Assembly: GCA_049414625.1 (NCBI GenBank)
Contig: JBMSAU010000138.1
Location: 1 to 64,000, forward strand
DNA length: 64,000 bases
From: WYEG01 sp049414625
GTDB lineage: Bacteria; Desulfobacterota; Thermodesulfobacteria; Thermodesulfobacteriales; Thermodesulfobacteriaceae
Direction of reading: 5' to 3'
A program made the position numbers and the translations under genes. Below are positions 16,675 through 24,458 of this stretch, one piece after another. The notes below the pieces were generated by a model. It was not told where the DNA came from, made no database searches, and saw only the letters and a list, made by a program, of their open reading frames with translations. Within the stretch, counting starts at the first letter, position 1. Every line of letters begins with the position of its first letter.

Positions 16675-16808
16675 TTAAAGAGGGAGCCCTTCTTTCTGGG
16701 GACAAAATAAAGGAGGAAACGTGCGCGACGCGTCACCTTCTAAAAATAAATAAAGGCTCAGGGTGAAAGGAAAGGTTTCAAGACTCAACAAAACAAAAGG
16801 AGTTAAGG

Positions 16809-18017
16809 ATGGGCTTTCAAGATAAGCCAAAAAGGATTGTTCTTGCCTACTCTGGGGGGCTTGATACCTCGGTTATTCTTCACTGGCTCATCGAGACTTA
16901 CTCTGCTGAAGTAATTGCTTTTACCGCAGACCTTGGTCAAAAAGAAGACTGGGAAGAGGTTAGGAGGAGAGCCTTAGCTGTTGGGGCAAAGGATGTGGTC
17001 ATCCTTGATTTGAAAGAAGAATTTGTGAAAGATTATGTTTTCTTTGCCATAAAGGCTAACGCAAGGTATGAAGATTGGTATTTGATGGGAACATCCCTTG
17101 CAAGACCACTTATTGCCAAAGCCCAAGTTGAAGTAGCTAAAAAGTATGGAGCTGATGCTGTAGCCCATGGAGCAACCGGGAAAGGAAATGATCAGGTTCG
17201 GTTTGAGCTCACCTACCAAGCCCTTGCCCCAGAGCTAAAGATAATTGCTCCTTGGAGGATATGGAATTTTAAGGGAAGAAGCGACCTAATCCGTTACGCT
17301 CAAGAGAAGAACATCCCCATTCCTGTGACTCCAGAGAAACCTTACAGCATAGACGCAAACCTCTTTCATGTAAGCTATGAGGGTGGGATCCTTGAAGACC
17401 TCTGGCAAGAACCACCAGATGACATGTTTATTATGACTGTTTCTCCTGAAAAAGCCCCTGACAAACCCGAGTATGTTGAGGTCACTTTTGAGAAAGGGGA
17501 GCCTATCGCCATAAACGGAGAGATTTTAAGCCCGGCAGAGCTTCTCTCACGGCTAAACGAAATTGGCGGAAGACACGGCATCGGACGAGTAGACATGGTG
17601 GAAAATCGGTTTGTCGGGATAAAAAGCAGAGGCATATACGAAACACCAGGGGGAACAATACTTCACATTGCTCATCGGGCTTTAGAGCAGATAACTCTTG
17701 ACAGAGAGGTTATGCGGCTAAAGGATCAACTCATGCCGAAGATAGCAGAGCTTATCTACTATGGCTTCTGGTTTAGCCCGGAGTTCTTGGCGCTAAAGAC
17801 CTTCATTGAGCACACCCAAGAGAGAGTTTCCGGAGTAGTAAGGTTAAAGCTTTACAAAGGAAACTGTATACCCGTTGGAAGAAAAAGCGATAATAGCCTC
17901 TACAAGCCTTCCCTTGCAAGCTTTGACGAAGCTGGCGGATACGACCAGAAGGATGCAGAAGGCTTTATAAGACTACAAGCCCTAAGGCTTAAAAACTACT
18001 TTCAAAGGGAGGTATAA
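16809..18017 (+). CDS. argG: argininosuccinate synthase
   Basis: 402-aa ATP-dependent ligase joining citrulline and aspartate in arginine synthesis. AYSGGLDTSVILHWL is the N-type ATP pyrophosphatase P-loop. AHGATGKGNDQVRFEL binds citrulline and aspartate. RSDLIRYAQEKNIPIP and the C-terminal tetramerisation segment are present and length is normal. The stop is 2 bp before the transaldolase ATG, whose ribosome site GGGAGG lies in the argG end. The operon partner is a sugar-phosphate enzyme with no direct arginine role. Confidence 0.95.
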   Translation: MGFQDKPKRIVLAYSGGLDTSVILHWLIETYSAEVIAFTADLGQKEDWEEVRRRALAVGAKDVVILDLKEEFVKDYVFFAIKANARYEDWYLMGTSLARPLIAKAQVEVAKKYGADAVAHGATGKGNDQVRFELTYQALAPELKIIAPWRIWNFKGRSDLIRYAQEKNIPIPVTPEKPYSIDANLFHVSYEGGILEDLWQEPPDDMFIMTVSPEKAPDKPEYVEVTFEKGEPIAINGEILSPAELLSRLNEIGGRHGIGRVDMVENRFVGIKSRGIYETPGGTILHIAHRALEQITLDREVMRLKDQLMPKIAELIYYGFWFSPEFLALKTFIEHTQERVSGVVRLKLYKGNCIPVGRKSDNSLYKPSLASFDEAGGYDQKDAEGFIRLQALRLKNYFQREV

Positions 18018-18019
18018 AG

Positions 18020-18679
18020 ATGAAGATATTCGTTGATACCGCAAAGATTGAGGAGATTAGAAAGGTTAAAGAATGGGGGCTTCTTGATGGAGTAACCACT
18101 AACCCGACCCTTCTTTCTCAAACGGGAAAACCCTGGAAAGAAGCAGCCCTTGAAATCCTGAAGGAAGTCCCAAACAAACCTGTCTCCCTTGAAGTCATCG
18201 CAACAGACGCAGAGGGCATGATAAAAGAAGCAAGGGCTCTTGCCAAAATGGGAGACAATGTAGTGATAAAGATCCCTTTTACAACTGAGGGACTAAAGGC
18301 TATAAAGGCTCTTTCCGCAGAAGGAATCAAAACCAATGTAACCCTTGTCTTTTCTTCTCTTCAAGCCCTTGTTGCAGGAAAGCTTGGGGCAACCTATGTT
18401 TCCCCCTTCCTTGGAAGGGTTGATGATATAGGATATGACGGGATGCTTGTTCTTGAAGAAATAGTGCGGATCTACGATGTTTACGGATTAGAAACCCAGA
18501 TCATTGCTGCAAGCATAAGGCATGTAGACCATGTTAGAAGATGCGCCCTCCTTGGTGTCCACATTGCAACCATTCCTTTTAAGGTTATCGAGCAGATGCT
18601 AAAACATCCTTTAACTGAGATTGGACTTAAAAAGTTCCTTGAGGACGCAAACAAAGCTGGGATAAAGATTTTGGAATAA
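18020..18679 (+). CDS. transaldolase, small TalC/Fsa type
   Basis: 219-aa class I aldolase of the pentose phosphate network (sedoheptulose 7-phosphate and glyceraldehyde 3-phosphate exchange) or fructose-6-phosphate aldolase. MKIFVDTAKIEEI and GVTTNPTLL give the N-terminal Asp and Asn. The Schiff-base Lys is K84 in NVVIKIPFT. SPFLGRVDDIG and AASIRHVDHV follow. Length fits the short subfamily; TalC and Fsa activities cannot be told apart safely by eye. It is translated directly after argG. Confidence 0.9.
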   Translation: MKIFVDTAKIEEIRKVKEWGLLDGVTTNPTLLSQTGKPWKEAALEILKEVPNKPVSLEVIATDAEGMIKEARALAKMGDNVVIKIPFTTEGLKAIKALSAEGIKTNVTLVFSSLQALVAGKLGATYVSPFLGRVDDIGYDGMLVLEEIVRIYDVYGLETQIIAASIRHVDHVRRCALLGVHIATIPFKVIEQMLKHPLTEIGLKKFLEDANKAGIKILE

Positions 18680-18743
18680 AAGCTAAGGAGCGGAGTAAAG
18701 GGAGGTGAGGATATCTTGGCAGTCTACGAAGCTCTAAAAAGGG

Positions 18744-19655
18744 TTAGTTCAAGCCCCCGTAGCTATGAAGTCCTGAAAGAAGAAAATTCACGCCAAAGTA
18801 GGTAAAAAGAACAGAAATAAAGCCGATTACACTCAGCCAAGCAATCTTTTTTCCGCTCCAGCCTCTGATTATTCTAGCATGAATCCCGCCTCCATAGATT
18901 AGCCAAGTTATTAAAGACCAGGTTTCCTTCGGGTCCCAGCTCCAGTAGCTACCCCAGGCTTGGTTTGCCCAGAAGGCTCCGGTTATTATCCCAAGGCTCA
19001 GCCAGAAGAAGCCAAAGAGCATGCTTCGATAGATAAAGTTTTCAAGGACGGTTTTTTCAAGCATATACTGTTTTAGAGCTTGATTGTTGCTGAGAAGATA
19101 AAAGATAGCCACGGCAAAGGCTACGGCAAAGGCACCGTAGCCAAGGAAGCAGGTAACCACATGGACGATGAGCCAGTTGCTCTTCAAAGCGGGGATCAAG
19201 GGTTTGATCGCGGAATCAGCAAAAAAGGTCGCAAAAGCCATGAACAGAGAATTTAGTATGAAAACCAAGCCTCCGAGGACCTTCCTTTGTAGGCGAAGCT
19301 CCCAGAAGAGATAAAACCCTGCTATGCAAAGCCCGAAGAACACAAGAGATTCATAGAGATTGGAAAGAGGGACATATCCAAAACCAGTTTGATGGGTCTG
19401 TATCCAGCGGACGATAAAGCCATAAAAGTTAGCGATAAACCCAGTCCAGGCTATGACGGAACCAAAAAAACCCCCTTTTTCCCATTTGAATATCCAATGA
19501 ATTAAGTAGACCACACCGGCAGAAAGATAGATAAAAGTTACCAAACTAAATATCAGGGAGTTGTCGGGAAGCAAGGTATTTTCTTTAAAAGCTAAAAGAA
19601 GGTATAAAATTCCAGATAGAATCAAGCCTAACACAGGCTCTTTGGCCAACATCAT
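18744..19655 (-). CDS. ccsB: cytochrome c biogenesis protein CcsB (ResC/CcsA family)
   Basis: 303-aa membrane protein with about 8 segments. WGSYWSWDPKETWSLITWL is the tryptophan-rich heme-handling WWD motif. Conserved His residues flank it (WLIVHVVTCFLGYG; GGGIHARIIRGWSG). In system II maturation it works with ResB to present heme for attachment to CxxCH apocytochromes. No resB is visible here. AAAGGAGG precedes the ATG at 19655. The monoheme cytochromes at 32218 and 43178 are likely clients. A related CcsA-fold protein is at 59521. Confidence 0.9.
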   Translation of the reverse strand: MMLAKEPVLGLILSGILYLLLAFKENTLLPDNSLIFSLVTFIYLSAGVVYLIHWIFKWEKGGFFGSVIAWTGFIANFYGFIVRWIQTHQTGFGYVPLSNLYESLVFFGLCIAGFYLFWELRLQRKVLGGLVFILNSLFMAFATFFADSAIKPLIPALKSNWLIVHVVTCFLGYGAFAVAFAVAIFYLLSNNQALKQYMLEKTVLENFIYRSMLFGFFWLSLGIITGAFWANQAWGSYWSWDPKETWSLITWLIYGGGIHARIIRGWSGKKIAWLSVIGFISVLFTYFGVNFLLSGLHSYGGLN

Positions 19656-19794
19656 AGAACCTCCTTTAAAAACTTTAAAATCAAATTTAATCTAATCTTT
19701 TTGTTTAGCAAGAACATCATTTTCTTTGTCTTCAACAGCCTAAGTGATAAACCCTTAAAGAGGAGCCCTTCACTACGGATTAATTTATACTAAC

Positions 19795-19823
19795 TGGCAT
19801 CTATGCTATTTTATGGGTATAAT
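19795..19823 (+). promoter_or_regulatory. candidate promoter of the aminotransferase gene
   Basis: A perfect TATAAT (19818-19823) follows a weak TGGCAT (19795-19800) by 17 nt. The ATG is 37 nt further on, with AAGGAGGATAGAGG before it. Confidence 0.4.
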
Positions 19824-19859
19824 TAGTTTTTTACTAATCTTACCTAAGGAGGATAGAGG

Positions 19860-21017
19860 ATGAAGTTTCTCAGCAAGAAATATCTTTTCACTCCGGGTCC
19901 TGTGCCTGTTGCTCCTCAAGTCCTTTTAACTCAAGCTCAGCCCATGACCCATCATCGCTTGCCAGAGTTTTCAGAAATTTTGAAAGAAATCCGCTCTGGA
20001 CTCCAATACCTATTCCAAACAAAAGAAAGGGTCTACTTTTTTGCCTCGTCAGGAACAGGAGCCATGGAGGCTGCTATAACCAATCTTTTCTCTCCCGGAG
20101 ACAAAGTCATCGTCGTTGAAGGGGGTAAGTTTGGCGAAAGATGGAGAGAGCTTGCCGAAACCTTCGGTCTAAACCCAATTACCATAAAGGTTCCCTGGGG
20201 AAAAGCCGTTGACCCTTCCGATGTTGAAAGGGCTTTAAATGAGCACCCTTCGGCAAAGGCAATACTTGTTCAAGCCTGTGAAACCTCAACGGGAGTAAAA
20301 CATCCCGTTCCTGAACTTGCAAACCTCTGTAAAGAAAGAGAGACAATACTTGTCGTTGATGGAATAACAGCGGTGGGCGTATACCCTCTTCCCATGGATG
20401 AGCTTGGGATAGATGTTTTGATCGCAGGGTCGCAGAAGGCTTTAAGCCTCCCTCCGGGGCTTTCTTTCATTGCCCTCTCTCAAAAGGCAAGGGAGCTTGC
20501 TAAGAGCTCAAAGCTTCCAAAATACTACTTCAGTTTAGCGAAAGAGGATAAAGCCTATGATAAAGACACAACACCTTTTACCCCTGCAGTGAGCCTCCTT
20601 CTTGCCTTAAGGGAGATGTTAAACCGGATCAAAGAGCTTACCCTTGAGAGGCTCTTTGCCCATCACCAAGCCCTTAGCTCTGCCTGCAGAAAAGCCGTCT
20701 CAGCCCTTGGTCTATCACTTTTCCCTGAAATCCCCTCAGAGTCTCTAACGGTAATAAAGGCTCCTGAGGGCTTGCCAACTGGAGATTTTCTAAGGTTCGT
20801 GCGAGACAAGTGGGGTATAATCTTTGCTGGAGGGCAAGACGCTTTAAAAGGCAAAATCATCCGCATAACCCACATGGGAGACCAGTCTCCCTTTGACCTC
20901 CTTATCGCCATCTCAGCCCTTGAGCTTGGACTAAAACACTTTGGGATTAAAGTTGAGCTTGGGCTTGGAGTTAAGACCGCAGAAGAAGAGCTTTACTCCT
21001 ACTTAGCAAAGCTTTAA
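19860..21017 (+). CDS. class V aminotransferase (alanine/serine-glyoxylate aminotransferase family)
   Basis: 385-aa PLP enzyme. LFTPGPVPVAPQVLL is the family N-terminus. SSGTGAMEAAITNL binds the PLP phosphate. VVDGITAVGVYPLPMDELG carries the cofactor Asp. GSQKALSLPPGLSF has the Schiff-base Lys near residue 195. Relatives act on alanine, serine or aspartate with glyoxylate or pyruvate, and in several anaerobes serve serine synthesis beside serA. No serA is adjacent here. It converges with the DedA gene, overlapping by 4 bp. Confidence 0.88.
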   Translation: MKFLSKKYLFTPGPVPVAPQVLLTQAQPMTHHRLPEFSEILKEIRSGLQYLFQTKERVYFFASSGTGAMEAAITNLFSPGDKVIVVEGGKFGERWRELAETFGLNPITIKVPWGKAVDPSDVERALNEHPSAKAILVQACETSTGVKHPVPELANLCKERETILVVDGITAVGVYPLPMDELGIDVLIAGSQKALSLPPGLSFIALSQKARELAKSSKLPKYYFSLAKEDKAYDKDTTPFTPAVSLLLALREMLNRIKELTLERLFAHHQALSSACRKAVSALGLSLFPEIPSESLTVIKAPEGLPTGDFLRFVRDKWGIIFAGGQDALKGKIIRITHMGDQSPFDLLIAISALELGLKHFGIKVELGLGVKTAEEELYSYLAKL

Positions 21018-21643
21018 GAATGTTTCTTTCGGACAACCTTAAAGTAAACATAGAGAGCTAAGATAACGAGAACCCCTATGATTAATCCGTATGACCCCTT
21101 GTGCAAGGCTGATTTTAGGAGCTCTTCGTTTTTGCCAAAGTAGTATCCGCAGAGGGCAAGGAAGCCACACCAAATTAAGGCACCAAGGGTAGTGTAAAGA
21201 CTGAAAAGAAACAGAGCCATCCTTGCTAAGCCTGCAGGGATAGAGATCACATGCCTTGTTCCGGGAAGGAGCCTTCCTACAAAGGTGCTGATGTGCCCAT
21301 GATTGTCCCAAAAACGTTCAACCTTTTTGAAACTCTCTTCAGTCAAGAGAAGATACTTCCCATATCTTCTGATAAACTTAAGAAGGGCTGGTCTTCCAAG
21401 TTTTAGGGCTAAGTAGTAGTTTGTCAGGGCACCAGCTAAGGAGCCAAAGGTGCCGGCTAAGATCACGCCAACGAGGGAAAGTTTTCCTTGGCTTGCAAGA
21501 TAGCCAGCTGGAGGCATGATCACCTCGCTTGGAATAGGAACAAGGGTCGACTCTAAAGCCATGAGGAAGAAAACTCCTGCATAGCCACTCTTCTCGAAAA
21601 GGAGCAGAAAATGTTCAACAATAGATTTGATGTAGACTTCCAT
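21014..21643 (-). CDS. DedA/VTT-domain membrane protein
   Basis: 209-aa inner-membrane protein of the DedA superfamily. LESTLVPIPSEVIMPPAGYL and FGSLAGALTNYYLALKLGRP are the reentrant-loop motifs. GRLLPGTRHVISIPAGLARM carries the conserved arginines. Some members flip undecaprenyl phosphate or phosphatidylethanolamine, others support proton-motive-force homeostasis; which applies here is unknown. A more distant VTT protein is at 53641. Confidence 0.88.
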   Translation of the reverse strand: MEVYIKSIVEHFLLLFEKSGYAGVFFLMALESTLVPIPSEVIMPPAGYLASQGKLSLVGVILAGTFGSLAGALTNYYLALKLGRPALLKFIRRYGKYLLLTEESFKKVERFWDNHGHISTFVGRLLPGTRHVISIPAGLARMALFLFSLYTTLGALIWCGFLALCGYYFGKNEELLKSALHKGSYGLIIGVLVILALYVYFKVVRKKHS

Positions 21644-21668
21644 CGGCGCCTAACCTCTAAACCGTTTT

Positions 21669-21881
21669 CTAAAGTGTTTCCCAGTTTCCGCAGTTAGGAC
21701 AGACCCAAGCAACAGCGCTTGCACAAACAAACTTCTTTTGTTCAGCCATTAAGCACTCTCCGCATAGGGTAAAGCCACATTTTCGACAAACATAGCAAAG
21801 AGGTTTCTCTTCCCCGCAGAACTCACAGGTTGCCTTGGCTACCTTTTTCTTTTCTACGAACCTTTTGCCCTCTTTAGCCAC
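21669..21881 (-). CDS. small multi-CxxC zinc-ribbon protein
   Basis: 70-aa basic protein with four CxxC pairs: CEFC, CYVC then CRKCGFTLCGEC, and CPNC near the C-terminus. It could bind two zinc ions. The GTG start at 21881 overlaps GAAGGAG, so translation may be inefficient or the true start may differ. I cannot assign a function; such proteins often act as RNA- or protein-binding adaptors. It lies 25 bp upstream of the DedA gene in the same direction. Confidence 0.65.
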   Translation of the reverse strand: MAKEGKRFVEKKKVAKATCEFCGEEKPLCYVCRKCGFTLCGECLMAEQKKFVCASAVAWVCPNCGNWETL

Positions 21882-21943
21882 TCCTTCAATTATAAACTTG
21901 ATACAATCCTAAGTAAAGAAAGGGGATGCCTCTCTTATTTTTT

Positions 21944-23059
21944 TCACTTGGCAAAGCTTTGGCGAAATTTTAGAGAAGAGATAACAAAAAGTATTCCTCC
22001 TACGCATATTATGCCAAGAACATCCTTCCAAAGATAGGAAAATCCTACTCCTTTTAGCAAGAGTCCGTAACCAAACTCCAAGTAATACCTCATAGGGGAA
22101 AGAAGGCTTAGAGCCCTTATAACGGGATGCATAGCCTCAGGAGGTGTCCAGGCTCCAGAAATCATAAGCATCGGGACAAGGATGGCTAAAATAACCATCA
22201 TGGCTTGAGAAAGATTATCAACCATCGTGGCAATGGTTATCCCCAGAGCAGAAACAGTAAAGACATAAAGGCAAGTGACAAGAAAAAATACAAAGACGCT
22301 CCCTTTTATTGGCACTCCAAACACACCTTTTACCATGAGGAGAAGGCTTATCGTAGACATAAGACTAATTATAACAACAGTAGGTATGATTTTGGCTAAA
22401 AACACCTCCCAAGTTTTCACAGGAGTGATTAAAAGTTGCTCAATCGTTCCCTGTTCCTTTTCTCTTATCAATGCTGAAGCGGTTAGGAGAAGCGACACTA
22501 TAGTCGTCATGTTAAAAAGCTCAAGGAGGCTCATAAACCATAAGCTAAGGTTATTAGGATTAAAGAGGCTTCTTAACCTTGCCTCAACCTCAGGTATTTT
22601 TAACTGCCTTTTGTAAACCGAATAGTTTAAAAGCTCTAAGGAATACTCATGGGCAATGGTGTTAAGATAAGAGATGGCTATGGTTGAGGTAATGGACATG
22701 GTTCCGTCTACGATTGCCTGAACCTTGCCTTCCCCTTTCTTTACCAAAGTGGAAAAGTTAGAAGGAATGATGATAGCCATAGAAGCCCTTCCCCTATCAA
22801 GCCAATCAACCAATTCTTTCTCTGAGTGGACATAGGCTACAACTTTAAAGTAGGGCTTACGGAGCTTCTCTATGAATTCCCTGCTTTCTCTGCTTTTGCT
22901 CAGGTCAAGAACAACGACGGAAAAGTTCCTGACTTCAAGGTTAACACCCTTTCCCGCAGTATAGACCGCGACAGTGAAAGCATAAACTAAAACGATGAGC
23001 AAAACTTTGTCTCGAAAAAGCTGTAAAAACTCCTTCCTAAGCAGAAAAAGAAGGCGCAT
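21944..23059 (-). CDS. ABC-2 type transporter permease (YbhR/YbhS-like)
   Basis: 371-aa permease. The first segment follows RKEFLQLFRDK, a large extracytoplasmic domain spans about 40-170, and five hydrophobic segments follow. ASALIREKEQGTIEQLLITP is the ABC-2 coupling signature. It pairs with the second permease (23346), the fused ATPase (24459) and the HlyD adaptor (26183), as in ybhGFSR-type drug or ion exporters. A broken flavin reductase separates it from its partner permease. AAAAGG lies upstream of the ATG. Confidence 0.88.
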   Translation of the reverse strand: MRLLFLLRKEFLQLFRDKVLLIVLVYAFTVAVYTAGKGVNLEVRNFSVVVLDLSKSRESREFIEKLRKPYFKVVAYVHSEKELVDWLDRGRASMAIIIPSNFSTLVKKGEGKVQAIVDGTMSITSTIAISYLNTIAHEYSLELLNYSVYKRQLKIPEVEARLRSLFNPNNLSLWFMSLLELFNMTTIVSLLLTASALIREKEQGTIEQLLITPVKTWEVFLAKIIPTVVIISLMSTISLLLMVKGVFGVPIKGSVFVFFLVTCLYVFTVSALGITIATMVDNLSQAMMVILAILVPMLMISGAWTPPEAMHPVIRALSLLSPMRYYLEFGYGLLLKGVGFSYLWKDVLGIICVGGILFVISSLKFRQSFAK

Positions 23060-23067
23060 CTGTTTTA

Positions 23068-23316
23068 CCTTTTAACCGTTCACACCTTCTAGATAAGGTC
23101 TATGTCTTCGGTAATGTTTACCGAAAACTGCTTGTATTTATCGATGAGCTCCCGAGTGTAGTGCTCTTTATCTCAGGCAAAGCCAACAGAAGGCAGATCC
23201 TCAGCTATCGGAGTAATCCACGAGCAAGCCCTGAAGTTGGTTTCCCATGCTTTAACGCTTCCGCTACCTATGAGGACAACCGGTCTTGGATGCAAGGTCC
23301 TGTAAAAGTTCTCCAT
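23068..23316 (-). pseudogene. flavin reductase (FMN-binding split barrel) remnant
   Basis: ATG 23316 has GGGAGGGTTTATC before it, a good ribosome site. The frame reads MENFYRTLHPRPVVLIGSGS and then NFRACSWITPIAEDLPSVGF, as in flavoredoxin and flavin reductases. TGA at 23173-23175 sits where these proteins have Cys, after GFA. The frame then resumes DKEHYTRELIDKYKQFSVN, with further stops TAG at 23089-23091 and TGA at 23080-23082. The remainder of the about 190-aa family length is gone; the ABC permease ATG follows. Three in-frame stops make this a clear relic. Confidence 0.8.
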
Positions 23317-23345
23317 GATAAACCCTCCCTTCTGGATTGTTGAAA

Positions 23346-24455
23346 TTACATCCTTTTACGAAAGTTTAGGATGGTTGCCGTGTAGACAATAAGAGCATAG
23401 ATAAAAAGGCTAAAAAGGTTTGGTAGTAAGTAGGAGATGGGAAGCCCTTTCAGATACATACCCCTTACAATGTCCAAAAAGTAGGTGGCGGGAATTATTC
23501 TGCTTATAAGCCTTCCGCTAAATTCCATACTACTAACTGGGTAAAGAAAACCTGAGTAAAGAAAGCTCGGGATGACAGTTGTTACAAAGGCAAGAAGCAT
23601 GGCAGTAATCTGAGTTTTAGTTATCGTTGAGATAAAAAGCCCAAGACCAACGGTACAAAATAAATAAAGAATGCCTGCTAAGGAAAGAACTAAAAAATTT
23701 CCGATAAACTTTGCCTTAAAAACAAAAACGGTGATGAGAAAGAGCAATAAATAAGTGAGAAAGCTAACAAAAACATAGGGAATAGCTTTGCCAAGAATGA
23801 CCTCCCATCTTTTAGCGGGAGAAGCATAGTAGTTTAGAATGCTACCAAGCTCCTTTTCCCTTACCACTAATAAGCAAGCAAGGATGACTGGATAAAAACA
23901 AAGGGTAGTAACCAACATCCCTGGCATAATAAAATTCTTGCTCTCAAGCCCCGGGTTATACCAAACTCGCGTCTCTATCTCAAACGGCGGTCTCATATCG
24001 TCTTTGCCCTCACGGAGCTTTTGATTAAAAAGAGCGTTTATGGCTGTTAGGTAGCCCTTTACCACCTCAGCCCTGCTGGGATAGGTTCCATCAACGAGTA
24101 TCTGCACCTCAGCTCTTTCTCCCTTATAGAGCTTTTGAGAGAAATCTTGGGGAATCACTATGATAGCCCTGATTAAACCCAAATACATAAGGTGAAAGGC
24201 TTCTTCATAATTGTCAACCAAAGCGTAAAGCTTAAAGTATTCAGAATTAACAAAGCTATTTATGTATTCTCTGCTTAGCTTACTTCTATCATAATCAAGA
24301 AAAGATACAGGCAATCCCTTTACATCAAAGTTTAATCCATAACCAAGCATAAAAAGAACTATCAAGGGAACAAAAAATACAAAGGTAAGATAAAGCCTAT
24401 CCTTTATCAGCTCAGAAAATTCTTTTTTCACAATGCCAAAAAATCTGGTTAGCAT
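23346..24455 (-). CDS. ABC-2 type transporter permease
   Basis: 369-aa permease with the same layout as its neighbour. The N-terminal segment follows VKKEFSELIKDR, then comes an extracytoplasmic domain (about 50-170) and a block of five segments. LLVVREKELGSILNYYASPA is the ABC-2 signature. It starts 3 bp after the ATPase stop, so the two are translated together. With the 21944 gene it probably forms a heterodimeric channel. Substrate is unknown. Confidence 0.88.
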   Translation of the reverse strand: MLTRFFGIVKKEFSELIKDRLYLTFVFFVPLIVLFMLGYGLNFDVKGLPVSFLDYDRSKLSREYINSFVNSEYFKLYALVDNYEEAFHLMYLGLIRAIIVIPQDFSQKLYKGERAEVQILVDGTYPSRAEVVKGYLTAINALFNQKLREGKDDMRPPFEIETRVWYNPGLESKNFIMPGMLVTTLCFYPVILACLLVVREKELGSILNYYASPAKRWEVILGKAIPYVFVSFLTYLLLFLITVFVFKAKFIGNFLVLSLAGILYLFCTVGLGLFISTITKTQITAMLLAFVTTVIPSFLYSGFLYPVSSMEFSGRLISRIIPATYFLDIVRGMYLKGLPISYLLPNLFSLFIYALIVYTATILNFRKRM

Positions 24456-24458
24456 TAC

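Larger units (their letters stand above)
16277..16808. other. 532-bp intergenic region with repeat debris
   Basis: No frame with coding character was found. It holds a hairpin (16433-16467), a degenerate CTCGGGGTGACA-type repeat pair (16633-16674) and the ribosome site of argG (AAGGAGTTAAGG just before 16809). No clear sigma-70 promoter for argG stands out. Confidence 0.6.

Noticed and set aside
18716..18805. Short plus-strand frame from TTG 18716 with GGGAGG upstream (29 codons)
   Set aside because: It lies mostly antisense to ccsB, is very short and shows no known motif; probably chance.
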